A stretch of DNA of 64,000 nt from Bacillota bacterium (GTDB lineage: Bacteria; Bacillota; Clostridia; Christensenellales; Christensenellaceae). Position numbers and translations under genes: made by a program. The notes beneath the pieces are model-generated. The model saw only the letters and a list, made by a program, of their open reading frames with translations, was not told the origin of the DNA and ran no database searches. The stretch spans positions 62,001 to 126,000 of the forward strand of contig JAEWMJ010000056.1 of the NCBI GenBank assembly GCA_023393165.1. Direction: 5' to 3'. Positions 1 to 9,582 of the stretch are shown one piece after another; within the stretch, counting starts at the first letter, position 1; each line of letters starts with the position of its first letter.

Positions 1-512
1 GGCGATCTTGCGCATTGTTTGATTGCCGCTTTATAAACAAAAAGACCCAGGAAGGCTTTGACCTTTACCTGGGTGCTTTGACTAATATCACATTCATGGC
101 TTATATGAGTAACAATTAATTCGTAATTTATATGAACTTTTAGTTCGTTATAATGACAAAAGTATATATCTCTTAAACTACAGCTTTTTTTAATCTTCTT
201 TGAAAACGAAAAATGCTACTCATATATTTAGAAAGCAATAGTATTATAATAATTCGCATCAAAATTACCTGCCTTGGAAGTTGGTTTTTGATTTATAAGG
301 ACCTTCTTCTGAGGAAATTTTTAAGACATGCTCAAGATGCGATTTGAGTTACTACCCCATAATTACCTCCTAACAAATTTCTTTAAAAAAATGTATAAAA
401 AATAAACCTGCCGATTTTGGATTTTTTCCAACAGATTCTGGATAAACTCGCACTATAGGCCGTTCGATTGTTTGCAATCTTTATGCTAAACTAAATACGG
501 AGGTAAACTATA
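1..512. other. Leading non-coding stretch with a possible gene tail
   Basis: The first 36 bases can be read on the plus strand as eleven codons ending in TAA, which may be the tail of a gene lying off the window, but this is too short to identify. A hairpin follows (see 45-74). The rest is A+T-rich with no convincing reading frame. On the minus strand near 351-375 a good AGGAGG is followed by ATG, GGG and an immediate stop, so it looks like a dead gene start. Confidence 0.4.
38..74 (-). terminator. Hairpin, probable minus-strand terminator
   Basis: The arms ACCCAGG (45-51) and CCTGGGT (68-74) pair, with a possible extra AAGG/CCTT pairing inside. Read on the minus strand the stem is followed by CTTTTTG. 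No minus-strand gene is visible between here and the signal peptidase gene, so it may instead close the plus-strand gene that ends at 36. Confidence 0.45.
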
Positions 513-833
513 GTGCTAAATAATTATGAAACTCTCGGTAAGATTCTTAAGTCAGTTCGTATTGGAAAAAAACTGAGCCAAGATCAAACAGCAAAAATAC
601 TGGAAATCAGCACCCGTCATTATCAATACATTGAAAATGACGAGAAAAAGCCGGGGTACGATCTGCTATGTCGGATTATATACAAGCTCAGCATATCACC
701 CGACGCAATCTTCTATCCGCAAAACGAGATAAACAACCCCATGCTTGTTTCACTCTTTCAAAAGATACGGCTATGCGAGGAACACCAAATTGCTGTAATT
801 CATGCAACAACGGAAGCTCTTCTTAAAATGTAA
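513..833 (+). CDS. Xre-family transcriptional regulator
   Basis: This is a 106-aa DNA-binding protein. Residues 8-62 form a helix-turn-helix of the Cro/C1 type, including the typical SQDQTAKIL turn and the GYDLLCRI helix. The C-terminal 40 residues are a short tail, probably for dimerisation. The start is GTG, chosen because GGAGGT lies 8 bases upstream at 499-504. It stands alone on the plus strand and is closed by a strong terminator at 955-994. Its targets are not visible; the leftward export locus next to it is one possibility. Its A+T-rich composition matches the chromosomal left part of the window. Confidence 0.85.
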   Translation: MLNNYETLGKILKSVRIGKKLSQDQTAKILEISTRHYQYIENDEKKPGYDLLCRIIYKLSISPDAIFYPQNEINNPMLVSLFQKIRLCEEHQIAVIHATTEALLKM

Positions 834-954
834 TATTACTTAGTGGAATAGATATCCGTAGTCAAAAATGTCACTATTTAAGTACTCATCGCCATCCCTT
901 CTGGGGAGGATTATAGATTTATTTAAACGAGTATCTCAATCACGATCAAAATAA

Positions 955-994
955 GAGGATGGTTACTCAACATGCGGCAACCATCCTCTTTTAT
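955..994 (+). terminator. Intrinsic terminator
   Basis: A perfect 10-bp stem (GAGGATGGTT at 955-964 and AACCATCCTC at 979-988) with a 14-base loop is followed by TTTTAT. It sits 120 bases after the Xre gene and ahead of the convergent signal peptidase gene. An A-rich stretch on its other side could let it work in both directions. Confidence 0.8.
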
Positions 995-1095
995 ATTTAA
1001 ATTTTATTTTAATTAAATAGTTGCCCACGCGTATTTATTGTCTTATACCTTTTCAAGAACAATTATCATTGATTCACTCATTTAAGGCTATTGTT

Positions 1096-1569
1096 TCACC
1101 AAAGTGAAAAGAGCATCTTACCTCTGATGGACTGTATTGTTATAGGGCCAATCACTCGGCTGTCCGCACTGTTGTCCCTGTTGTCCCCCATTACAAACAC
1201 GTTGCCCTGAGGTATAACCAGCGGAGCCATTGAATCTTTCTTCTCGGTTGGATATTGATACTTCTGGTCAAGTGCTTGATCATTGATATAAACAATGCCT
1301 CCCTTGATTTCTAATTTTTCACCCGGCAGTCCTATCACACGTTTCACGATTTCCATTTGCTCGGGCGAATCTAGTACGATAATATCTCCACGAACCGGCG
1401 TATAATCAACCTTATATATCACAATAAATTCTCCGTCGTGCAAAGTGGGATACATTGAAAGTCCTGATACATTTACAAATTCAAAAACAAAGATCCGCAG
1501 CAGAATGACCGCTGCAACTATGACTAAAAATAGTATCCAGAATTTATCTTTTTTCTTTACTGCCTCCAT
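1096..1569 (-). CDS. lepB: Type I signal peptidase
   Basis: This membrane-bound serine/lysine protease removes signal peptides from exported proteins outside the membrane. It has one N-terminal membrane segment, then box B SGLSMYPTL with the catalytic serine, the IVKRVIGLPGE box with the general-base lysine, and the GDNRDNSADSR box. At 157 aa it is a normal Gram-positive length. ATG at 1569 is preferred over the GTG at 1578 because GGAGGT lies directly against the GTG but at a proper distance from the ATG. It is last in the leftward export locus, so it may process proteins exported by its neighbours, although this could be coincidence. Confidence 0.93.
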   Translation of the reverse strand: MEAVKKKDKFWILFLVIVAAVILLRIFVFEFVNVSGLSMYPTLHDGEFIVIYKVDYTPVRGDIIVLDSPEQMEIVKRVIGLPGEKLEIKGGIVYINDQALDQKYQYPTEKKDSMAPLVIPQGNVFVMGDNRDNSADSRVIGPITIQSIRGKMLFSLW

Positions 1570-1619
1570 ATGATTCACACCTCCAGCTTTGAAGATTAAT
1601 CAGCACTATTATTACGGCA

Positions 1620-2908
1620 TCAACTGCCTCCACGCATGGCTTCAAGCGGGCTGGTTTTTGTGGCCTTATATGCGGGCCAAACGCCGGACAAAATGCCCAC
1701 ACCCGCCGCGATCGCCAGCGCCATCAGTGCCAGCCAAGCGGGTATCTGCACAGACATGCCCGACGTGAAATAGATGCCTAAAAAGGAACCCTCTCCCCCG
1801 CCCGAACTGATAATAAATGCGGATATATAACTTACGGCTATTCCGATCAAACCGCCAATCAAACCAATCATAGCAGCTTCGGCAAGAAAAAGAAGGCGGA
1901 TTTTTCGAATTTTCATTCCCAGTACCTTCATAATCCCGATATCCCTCCTGCGCTCCAGAATGCTGGCGTACATGGTGTTTGCGATGCCGATTGCCGAAAC
2001 AATCAGAGATATAAAACCAATGGCAAGGAGCTGTCCCTGCTGCTGGGATTGCTGCTGCTGTGCCTGTTGGATGGAATCCACAGGACTGTAAGTCTGGAAT
2101 CCAAGTTTTTTCACTTCATCCAACACGGATTCTACGTTATCCATGTCATCCACCTGTATGATTGCCGCCTGATAAGAGGTAGCACTGATGCTCAACTGTT
2201 TAACCAATGCACTGTTTTCACGTATCAGTTGTTTGGCAACGTCCAGGCTGATATATGCGCTGTAGCTGTTCTGGTCCTGCGCGTTTGCAAATCCGCGCGG
2301 TAGGTCTTGGAGGGCGACAGCGTGCTCTGCGCGTCCTCCGTCCCACCGTAGCCAATCTGCATACTCATTTGTGTATGCATCCAGTCGATATCCGGTTTAT
2401 AGCTTTGCATGTCCTGCATATTTTGATAGTCCAGCGGGTTTTCCGGGTCTATGAACTGCTGCAGGGTGTTTGCCCCCAGCACAATGGATGGCAGATTTCC
2501 GCTAAACATCTTTCCTTCCTGGAATTTTCCGTCCAGAACGCTCGGGTCTATTCCGTTGAGTTGAAGGGTCGCCTTGTATTTCCCCACCTGTATTGTCACC
2601 GGAATGTAGATAATGGGCGAAACCGCTTTAACGTCTTGTATTCCTTTTATGGAAGCGATCGTACTGTCCGAAATTCCGGCGCTTTGCACTCCCGGCGCAC
2701 CTCCGCCGTTGCTGTTTATTTGTATTTGCGTAAGATCCATGTTCGCCATGATGCTTTGCTGGAACTGCTCATATCCCGCAAGCCCGATGGCAAACATGAG
2801 CACAATACACGTTGTTCCGATAATAACGCCCAAAACTGTAAGGATCTCCCGCGTCTTTCTGCGCCAGAGATAAAGCGCCGCAAACCGCAGCAGGTCAGTC
2901 ATCTTCAT
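1620..2908 (-). pseudogene. MacB/FtsX-type ABC transporter permease, frameshifted
   Basis: This would be a MacB-like exporter permease: one N-terminal membrane helix, a large extracellular core, then three C-terminal helices with the FtsX-domain signature DIGIMKVLGMKIRKIR. The start ATG at 2908 has GGAGG six bases upstream. The frame breaks at about 2293: before it the protein reads KTYRAD, after it the other frame reads FANAQDQNSYSAY. Restoring one G in a GG run gives KTYRAGFANAQDQ and joins the halves. The restored product is about 430 aa, normal for the family. Either the gene is newly inactivated or the assembly lost a base. Its start overlaps the preceding broken gene by 14 bases, as in an intact operon. 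Confidence 0.8.
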
Positions 2909-3545
2909 GTTCTTCCTCCGTCTGCATATGCTTTTTCTTCCTGATACGAAGGAATACAATCAATCCGGCGGCAATCGCGCCTGCGATCATGACCGATACC
3001 CACCACTGGCTCACGGTATCCGGCTTCTTCTGGTCATCCGGATTAACGGGAGCTTGCGTCTGAATCACAGGCGGCCTATGGTGGTGGCTATGTCTATGTC
3101 CTGGCTGTATTGCTTGCCGTATTCGTCTTCATAGGAAATGGTGATCTTGCCCTGGGTTGGGCCATATTGATTGCTGTTGTCCGGCGCGGATGTGTTTGCT
3201 GTTGACTCCCCTGTGGCCGTCGCCGCCTCCCCTGTGGCCGTTGGTACCTCTTCTGTGGCCGTCGCTGCCTCTGCTGTGGGTGTTGCTGCATCTGTCGTGG
3301 GTGTCATATCTTTTGTTCCAATAAAAACATACAGGTCTCCGCTTTTGGATGTGCCCGGATCCATGTTCCCTATGTATGCGCTGCCCTGCGGGATCAAACC
3401 GGGTGCGTTCAGCGTGCAGCGAACATTATACAGCGTACTTTTGCCCATATTCATCAGATTCATGGAAACGGAAACCGTATCGCCCGCGTTTACATTTTGC
3501 GGAATGGTTGGCTTATCATATTCCAGCCGTATGGGCTGTTTGAGC
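2895..3545 (-). pseudogene. CARDB/S-layer-like transporter partner, 5'-truncated and frameshifted
   Basis: The remaining part has a beta-sandwich segment starting QPIRLEYDKPTIPQNVNAG, then a low-complexity Ala/Thr/Glu linker (3165-3300), a second short beta domain, one membrane helix (VSVMIAGAIAAGLIVF) and a basic tail. Proteins of this layout commonly sit between the ATPase and permease of MacB-like exporters in Clostridia. The 5' half is gone: at about 3540 the sequence switches to the start of an ABC ATPase. A single-base loss at about 3070 (CCC to CC) moves the frame to an early stop, and restoring it reads RPVIQTQAPVNPDD into the membrane helix. It is almost certainly not functional as it stands. 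Confidence 0.7.
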
Positions 3546-3630
3546 TGACTCCGTTTAAAGCCCGGAATTTGACGCTGCGGGATTTATATATCTTGACTGC
3601 GTTCTGTACGCGGATAACCGGCTCCGTCAC
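3541..3630 (-). pseudogene. Stub of a second ABC transporter ATPase
   Basis: A GTG start at 3630 with GGAGG seven bases upstream opens a MacB/LolD-type ATPase N terminus: TEPVIRVQNAVKIYKSRS, then FRALNGVS, the usual lead-in before the Walker A loop. After GVS the homology stops and the sequence becomes the CARDB-like gene in another frame. Walker A, signature and Walker B are missing. The GTG overlaps the stop of the intact ATPase (GTGA), showing that the original second exporter was translationally coupled to the first. Confidence 0.75.
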
Positions 3631-4286
3631 TGTACCGCCTCCGACCGCACCACTGTTAATCTGCCTGCGTCCATTTCGCACACTGTGTCGCATAATTCGG
3701 CAATATCGGCCGCGTTATGGCTGGCGAGCAGGATTGTTTTGCCTGCGCTTCGGAGTTCCTTTATGAGCTCACGCATATCGGCAACCCCTTGTTTATCTAG
3801 GCCATTGAAAGGTTCATCCAGGATGAGCAGCGACGGTTCTTCCATAATGGCCTGTGCGATCCCCAGCCGCTGCCGCATCCCGAGTGAATATTTCCCCACG
3901 TGCTTTTTTATTGCAGGGTCAAGTCCCACCCGTTTTATCGTTTTGATGATCTCCTTATCACTGATCTTCTTTTTAAGGGATGCAAGGAGCTGCAGGTTCT
4001 TTAAACCGCTTAAAGTGGGCAGAAATCCGGGTGTCTCTATGATCAGCCCCAAATCTTCCGGGAAATCCATATCTTTGCCCACCTGTTCGTAGTCCACCAG
4101 TATCCTGCCGCCTGTTGGCACCAGGAACCCGCAGATACATTTAAACAGCACAGTCTTGCCTGAGCCGTTATTGCCCACGATCCCGTGGATCTTTCCTTTC
4201 TTAAAATCGTGAGTCACGTCGTCCAGCACCCTATCTCCTTTGAATTCCATAAACACATGTTGTACACTGACGGCTATATTCATCAT
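3627..4286 (-). CDS. ABC transporter ATP-binding protein
   Basis: This 219-aa ATPase would drive the two ABC-2 type permeases encoded just upstream. Walker A is GNNGSGKT (38-45), the Q-loop region follows, the signature is the variant YSLGMRQRL, Walker B is LLILDEP and the H-loop is ASHNA. The LGMRQ signature and short length fit the BcrA/CcmA-like group used in multidrug or antimicrobial-peptide export. It begins four bases after the permease stop. The operon order (lipoprotein, permease, permease, ATPase) suggests export of an unknown substrate or self-protection. No substrate can be named. Confidence 0.9.
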   Translation of the reverse strand: MMNIAVSVQHVFMEFKGDRVLDDVTHDFKKGKIHGIVGNNGSGKTVLFKCICGFLVPTGGRILVDYEQVGKDMDFPEDLGLIIETPGFLPTLSGLKNLQLLASLKKKISDKEIIKTIKRVGLDPAIKKHVGKYSLGMRQRLGIAQAIMEEPSLLILDEPFNGLDKQGVADMRELIKELRSAGKTILLASHNAADIAELCDTVCEMDAGRLTVVRSEAVQ

Positions 4287-4290
4287 TGTT

Positions 4291-5187
4291 TTAAGCCTCC
4301 GTTCCGGTAAAATTAAAGCTGTATTTTTTCATCTCCCTGAGCGATATAAAAAAGCAAACTGCAATCAGCCCTCCGAATATCAGGTAGGTCATCCAGAGCC
4401 TGGGCAGCAGATCGTATCCGAAGTTATGCATCTGGTAGGTTGCATGATTCAATGGCGAAAGCCACCCCACCGCTACATTCGCCTTATACATCAATTCATC
4501 CGGAAGATTGAATAATTGTTTGAATAACTGTGGATTGAGCAAAAATCCATACAGGCTGTAGATAAATACGCTGGCCACGCCCCAAAACTGCCCTTTTTTC
4601 AGATTGAACACCAGCATAATAGACACCATCAGCAGAGTATACAGAAGCATGAGAAGAAATATGGTCCCCATGCACTCGTAGGGTGTAGACATCTCCAGTG
4701 TCTTGACAAACGCCGGAAGCGCAACCGCCTGTCCCGCTCCCGAATAGCCTAATATTGCCGCCGTTTCGCTCCACATGTTACCAATGAATGAATTGGACAT
4801 ACAAAGCACAGATGTGGATACCAGAATAAACGCCATGTAGATAAATGTGGCCAATACGATATAAATTACCTGCCCCATCAGCCACGCCCTTCGGCTGGTG
4901 CGTACCAGGATAAACGGAGTGGCGGATGTAATGAAAGGCATGTCGGCAAACAGCAGCAGTAATATGAGGGAAGAGAGCAGTATAGAGTTTGCATCTCCGA
5001 ATGTCCATACGAAAGCTTCCACCAGTTGCATGGTGGTTTTGTACTCCATTGCAAATTTAACTGCTTTATCTGAAAGCAGGAAGCATAGCACAAAAGCCAG
5101 GCCAAATGTGATGATGATACGCGGGTTTTTATTCCACATGCGGAAGTTGCCCGATGTGATTGCCCAAATCTGTCTCAAATTAGACAT
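4291..5187 (-). CDS. ABC-2 type transporter permease
   Basis: This is a 298-aa integral membrane protein with about six hydrophobic segments and no soluble domain, typical of ABC-2 permeases. It starts at ATG with AGGAGG seven bases upstream, and its first codons overlap the stop of the preceding permease gene by eight bases, which implies translational coupling. It is a different subfamily from the preceding permease, so the two probably form a heterodimer served by the ATPase at 3627-4286. Known relatives of this arrangement in Clostridia carry a DUF6034-like lipoprotein in the same operon, as here. Confidence 0.8.
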   Translation of the reverse strand: MSNLRQIWAITSGNFRMWNKNPRIIITFGLAFVLCFLLSDKAVKFAMEYKTTMQLVEAFVWTFGDANSILLSSLILLLLFADMPFITSATPFILVRTSRRAWLMGQVIYIVLATFIYMAFILVSTSVLCMSNSFIGNMWSETAAILGYSGAGQAVALPAFVKTLEMSTPYECMGTIFLLMLLYTLLMVSIMLVFNLKKGQFWGVASVFIYSLYGFLLNPQLFKQLFNLPDELMYKANVAVGWLSPLNHATYQMHNFGYDLLPRLWMTYLIFGGLIAVCFFISLREMKKYSFNFTGTEA

Positions 5188-6004
5188 CGGATAGCCTCCT
5201 TTTAATTGCAGTAGCGTAGGTTATAGCTGTTACAATAATGAGTTCGGCCAGAAACAGTATGATCCCCCATGTGCCGCCAGGCCAATCGGAAGCAGGATTC
5301 AGCCATTCCTGCGGATTGATGCTGTAAAGCCCGGTAAAATACCGCTGGCAGAGTATGATCAGAACATAATATAATATGAATGGAAACGCGTACGCCATAT
5401 ACCGGCTTAGGGTGACCGTGGCGAAAAGCGCTCCTATGAGCGACCAAAAGAACCCTGATAAAAAGAACACAAAAGCCTTTCTCATAATTAAGGGGAACAT
5501 GGATGGCTGGGCTGCCTGCTGCACTTGTTTTATAGTAGACGATAGGGCTATTCCGTTGGTTGCGGCTTGATCCTGAATCTGCGGCGCAATTTCCATTGGG
5601 GTAAACACCAGGGCAAATATGACATATATCAGGACAATCCCTATAAAAAGCACAAGCCCGCCCGATAGCCCGGTCGCTATCACTTTACCCCGGATATATT
5701 CCTTTTTGCCTGATCGGGGCAGGTATTCCTTTAAATACCCGCTTTTGTAATCGTCCAGAAATGCCGCCGTATATGGTAGCGCGGCCAGAATAGGCACACA
5801 AAGCAGTATTATGTTGGAGCCAAGCGCTGTGAGTAAAGTCTGGTCGTGAAATCCGGCCATAAGGCCATCCCCGGTCCCGTTTTGGATTATTTGAAGAATA
5901 CTGTCAAATGATCCAAAGAACAATATGACAGTCGTTCCTGCTATTCCTGCTATAAAGCCCCATGATGCCAGGGCGCGTTGTATATCTGTCTTAAGAATTT
6001 TCAA
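5180..6004 (-). CDS. ABC-2 type transporter permease
   Basis: The product is about 274 aa with six or so membrane helices: SWGFIAGIAGTTVILFF first, then a loop with KKEYIRGK, then four more hydrophobic stretches. TTG at 6004 is preferred to an ATG at 6046 because GGTGG lies six bases before it, and because the homology with the decayed duplicate just upstream begins at exactly this codon. The protein ends inside the ribosome-binding site and start of the next permease. It likely forms the second half of the membrane channel of this exporter. Confidence 0.8.
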   Translation of the reverse strand: MKILKTDIQRALASWGFIAGIAGTTVILFFGSFDSILQIIQNGTGDGLMAGFHDQTLLTALGSNIILLCVPILAALPYTAAFLDDYKSGYLKEYLPRSGKKEYIRGKVIATGLSGGLVLFIGIVLIYVIFALVFTPMEIAPQIQDQAATNGIALSSTIKQVQQAAQPSMFPLIMRKAFVFFLSGFFWSLIGALFATVTLSRYMAYAFPFILYYVLIILCQRYFTGLYSINPQEWLNPASDWPGGTWGIILFLAELIIVTAITYATAIKRRLSDV

Positions 6005-6152
6005 ATGCTGCCACCGTTTATTCGTCCTGCCGCGGTTTTTCCGCATAGCTGGATACCATGTTGGAATTATGAATTTCTTGAGTTGTCTTTCATTTGTAAC
6101 CCCAAATGCTCAATTCTTTTCGGCTCGTTACAGCCACCTATAATGCCGCCGT

Positions 6153-6386
6153 TTAGGGCAGTGCGGCCAAAATAGGTACACAGAGCAGGATTATATTGGA
6201 GCTAAATGCTGTGAGCAAAGTCTGGTCTTGAAATCCAGCCATAAGGCCATCCCCCACCCCGTTTTGGATTATCTGAAGAATACTGTCAAATGATCCAAAG
6301 AACAACATGACAGCCGTTCCGGCTACTCCTGCTATAAAACCCCACGATGTTAAGGTAAATTTCATTTCTGTCTGTAGTACATTCAG
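6153..6386 (-). pseudogene. Decayed partial duplicate of the adjacent permease gene
   Basis: The translation matches the first 70 or so residues of the permease at 5180-6004 closely; for example GSFDSILQIIQNG is identical in both. The duplicate is broken three ways: the start position is CTG where the intact copy has TTG, the TAT following the codons for ALP has become TAA, and the nucleotide similarity stops about ten bases later near 6140. The remaining 800-odd codon positions of a full copy are absent. It lies directly upstream of the intact copy, so it is a tandem duplication followed by loss. Confidence 0.85.
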
Positions 6387-6408
6387 ATTTCGTCTCCAAC
6401 ATATAATC

Positions 6409-7935
6409 TTAATTAGTGTAAAGCATACTGCCGTCTATGGCGTTTAGGGTAATGAGTGGTGTTGTTTGTTCGGACTGAAGTATCTCTTTTGCATATGGGG
6501 CAGTATCGGAATCTTGCTCGGTCCATTTCCCATTTTCATTTTTCAAAACGCCCAGAGTTTGACGGTGTCCATATATATTCCAAACGGGCACAAGCAGTTC
6601 TCGATCCGGATCATCTTTTTTGGGCATAAAAGTGTATTCCAGATTTATATTTTTAATTGTAATATTGTCCTTAGTAAGCTTAAAGTTCTGATAAGTCTGA
6701 TCCATTTCCTCTTGCCATATGAAAGTTTCCTTCAATTGCTGCTTAATACGATCCTGTATTTCCTCAAATGGTGCCAATTCAACGTTTTCATTCAGTTTTT
6801 CCGCGACCTTGTATGGCTGTGACCACTCAAATTGCACTGCTCCTTTATCATTTATGTACACATTGAGTCTTTCATCTAAAGCACGGAACGAACTGTAAGA
6901 AGCTGCAACGCCAACACTGGAACCCCCGCTGGTTGCTTGGCCATTGGCCGAGACCTCCTGTGGGTTTTGCCACGCTGCGGGCGCTGTAATTTTGATTCCA
7001 TCCAGATCATGCTTAAAAGACACGCAGAAAGCATATGTACATTGCGGAGATGTATTATCATCTCTGTCTGGTACAATAGAAGCATTATCCGGCACATATC
7101 CTTTAAATCCCATTTGTTCGATCAATTCGGTTGCACGCTGTATTGCCTGATCCTCGGTAGTGCTGTTAAGATCTGGCTGAGGCAATTCATATTTAGGAGC
7201 GTCTAATCCAAGAGACCGTGCTGCATATTTGTTTTGTCCAGAAAAAGTGACAGAACACAATGCTCTGTCCGATCCATTGGCAGTAGATATGGATATATTT
7301 GTTAGTCCGTCTTCACCGGTAAATGCAACCCCTCTAATACTGCCTTTTTGAACGTCCAAATCAAGTGGAACTTTATCGACTGTTTCAGGTGCGGATGGGA
7401 GTTCGGATTCCAGCATTTCAATCTGAGCGTTCATGTTTTCTGTTATTATTTTTTTCTCTTCAGGGGTTTTTCTGGACTCTCCATTTTCAAAAATGATTAA
7501 TTCCTGTTTCTTTTCAACAATCAAATCGGAGATTTGTTTTTGCGTCAGAGGTACGGGGTTATAAAGTTCTACATCTTTAAAATAACCTTTGATAATGCTG
7601 TCAACCATAGACTGGTCGATCGTTTTCATCGGCCCTATCTCATACACGGGAAAACCGCCTTGATCCGGCAGTTGGACAGCAGCGTCAAATATAAAATTAA
7701 GTTTTCCGTCATTCTCAGAGATTGTTGGCTCTGTCCACTTTTCCGGAGCCTTGTAACCAACTCCATTTGACGGATTGCCTGTACTTGCAATCCGGTCTTC
7801 AAGAACCCCCTGGTTTTTGTTTACCACGGCTGCTTTTTGCGGCGTAGGCTGGCAGGCAACTAAAAAAATCATTATTAGTAAAACCATCAAAATCATTAGC
7901 GTAATACGCGTTCCTAACCCTTTGTTAACATGCAT
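6409..7935 (-). CDS. DUF6034-like lipoprotein
   Basis: This 508-aa secreted protein is anchored by a lipobox: LMVLLIMIFLVAC places the modified cysteine at residue 28. The mature part is soluble, rich in Asp/Glu/Lys, and contains two alpha/beta regions. I recognise it as resembling the DUF6034 family, whose role is unknown; the family often occurs beside ABC-2 permeases, as here. The ATG has GAGGTGATATTAT in front. As first gene of the export operon it could bind or sense the transported substrate on the outside of the cell. That role is inference. Confidence 0.75.
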   Translation of the reverse strand: MHVNKGLGTRITLMILMVLLIMIFLVACQPTPQKAAVVNKNQGVLEDRIASTGNPSNGVGYKAPEKWTEPTISENDGKLNFIFDAAVQLPDQGGFPVYEIGPMKTIDQSMVDSIIKGYFKDVELYNPVPLTQKQISDLIVEKKQELIIFENGESRKTPEEKKIITENMNAQIEMLESELPSAPETVDKVPLDLDVQKGSIRGVAFTGEDGLTNISISTANGSDRALCSVTFSGQNKYAARSLGLDAPKYELPQPDLNSTTEDQAIQRATELIEQMGFKGYVPDNASIVPDRDDNTSPQCTYAFCVSFKHDLDGIKITAPAAWQNPQEVSANGQATSGGSSVGVAASYSSFRALDERLNVYINDKGAVQFEWSQPYKVAEKLNENVELAPFEEIQDRIKQQLKETFIWQEEMDQTYQNFKLTKDNITIKNINLEYTFMPKKDDPDRELLVPVWNIYGHRQTLGVLKNENGKWTEQDSDTAPYAKEILQSEQTTPLITLNAIDGSMLYTN

Positions 7936-8014
7936 TATAATATCACCTCAATTATCTTTAAATATAGGCCGGTTTTGCTTTGCATACCTACAGTACGCCT
8001 TGCTGATAAATACT

Positions 8015-9244
8015 TTATTGATACTTAAACGTCATTGCAAGTGTACCATAAACATTAAACAAAAAAGCAAAGCCTCCCAAAAAAAGCTCTGATTTATTTG
8101 GACTTTTCATACCGCGCAAAATGAAATACAAAAAAACATACGGTATCAGGTCAACGGTATATCTCGCTCCAAACTGCCAGCCGCCGAATGTTTTATGCAC
8201 CAGTAATAAAACAATGTTGATCAAAAAGCTTGCTGCCACAACTATTTTATCAAGAGACATTTTTCTTTTTGCAATATCCACCGCAAGATAAATAAACCAA
8301 ACAATAAATATGGGGTTTGCGATATAAAACATAAATCCGTTAAAGATAGAGAAATCAAGCGTACCGTTACGATGCATTTTGACTGGTTCCATCAATATAT
8401 TCTTTAAATTATCCAAGAAATATTGAAATCCAAACTGCTCGGAATTCGCCTGCGAAAATTCAGGAAGATAGTTATGCCCAAATTCAAACGGATTCTGAAA
8501 TCTTATATAATTGTAAACCGCATACCCTATTAAAATCACAATTGGTATCAATAAATATTTTATATTGGCTTTGAGCGTTTTCCATAAGTTCAAATGGGGG
8601 CGGCTATTTATGCAATCCAGCAGCATGAGCAAAAATATCGCCATAAGTAAAAAGACAGAAAATGGTCTGCATCCAACAGCCAATGCGGCCAGTGAGAGAG
8701 AAAGTGTTTTTTTATTGCATAAGTAACTGTAAACAGCGGCAATGCAAAGCAAAAAATTAAGCGCCTGAGCCAAAAACCATACTCCTCCCATAGTAGACAT
8801 CCACAATATGTTTGAACCAATGACTATAAATAACGCCCAAAACATTGCGCCTACGTCTCCAACCTTCATTTTCCGAATGCTTAAATATGCAAATACAACG
8901 CTTAAGATCACAAAAGTCATTATAATAAAATTGTTTGGAGTTTTCTCTCCAAAAATAAATGTCAGCGGGAACATAACAACAGAAGGAAAGGGTGGAAAAG
9001 ACACAAAGTAATGACCGTTATACACAGCAATCTCCAAGTAATCATAATTTTGGCTTAACCAAACATCACCTTTCCGCCATGCCATAGCTTGAAGTGTGTA
9101 ACTGTCCCAAGCATTATGTACGAAAAGAGTTCCTCCGAGCAGATCATGTAAAAAAACATAACCAATTAATAAAAGTATGACTGTCCAGAATAATACCCAG
9201 TCAAATCTCGTATTTTGCTTCCCTATAGTAATTTCGTTTTTCAT
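8015..9244 (-). CDS. GT-C-like membrane glycosyltransferase
   Basis: A 409-aa polytopic membrane protein with about ten to eleven helices. Near the N terminus, after the first helix, comes an extracytoplasmic loop with HNAWDSYTLQAM, containing an acidic residue in the place expected for the catalytic Asp of GT-C enzymes (dolichyl-phosphate-mannose mannosyltransferase/ArnT-like). Such enzymes move a sugar from a polyprenyl-phosphate carrier to a lipid or protein. The donor and acceptor cannot be told from sequence. The gene stands alone between the export operon and the BlaI/BlaR pair, and is A+T-rich. Confidence 0.65.
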   Translation of the reverse strand: MKNEITIGKQNTRFDWVLFWTVILLLIGYVFLHDLLGGTLFVHNAWDSYTLQAMAWRKGDVWLSQNYDYLEIAVYNGHYFVSFPPFPSVVMFPLTFIFGEKTPNNFIIMTFVILSVVFAYLSIRKMKVGDVGAMFWALFIVIGSNILWMSTMGGVWFLAQALNFLLCIAAVYSYLCNKKTLSLSLAALAVGCRPFSVFLLMAIFLLMLLDCINSRPHLNLWKTLKANIKYLLIPIVILIGYAVYNYIRFQNPFEFGHNYLPEFSQANSEQFGFQYFLDNLKNILMEPVKMHRNGTLDFSIFNGFMFYIANPIFIVWFIYLAVDIAKRKMSLDKIVVAASFLINIVLLLVHKTFGGWQFGARYTVDLIPYVFLYFILRGMKSPNKSELFLGGFAFLFNVYGTLAMTFKYQ

Positions 9245-9398
9245 AATATCTGTTTAACCCCTATATATATGCCGCATTTAAAGCTTTTTAATGCCACTGA
9301 TGACCACTTCTTTCATTTTGCCAACGAACCGATTTTATTTTGAACCAATGCCTCCCGTTTATTTTGAAATATTCAGACTATTGCAACCGTACAATTTA

Positions 9399-9418
9399 TA
9401 GACTACCTCACTAGTCTA
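9399..9418. promoter_or_regulatory. Candidate BlaI-like operator, distal
   Basis: TAGACTA (9399-9405), six bases, TAGTCTA (9412-9418): a perfect inverted repeat. The same arm and spacing recur at 9583-9600. BlaI/MecI repressors bind short dyads as dimers; this half-site is unlike the TACA/TGTA core usual for the family, so the assignment rests on repetition and position only. Confidence 0.5.
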
Positions 9419-9582
9419 AATAGGTCAATTGTAATAATTGTTCAAATCAGACCAAATAATCATGAAATCTACAAATTCATTTAATCTGCTTTGAATATCG
9501 TACCTTTTTCATTCGCTCAAGCCAAATGCTACAGCCATAAGCATCTGATTGACAATTCGGCGGAAACGTGCTAATCTTTAAT

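Noticed and set aside
351..375. AGGAGG followed by ATG on the minus strand
   Set aside because: The frame stops after two codons, so it is not a gene; at most the start of a lost one.
3171..3548. Open frame on the plus strand opposite the CARDB-like gene
   Set aside because: It is the complement of a repetitive linker, has no ribosome-binding site and no recognisable product.
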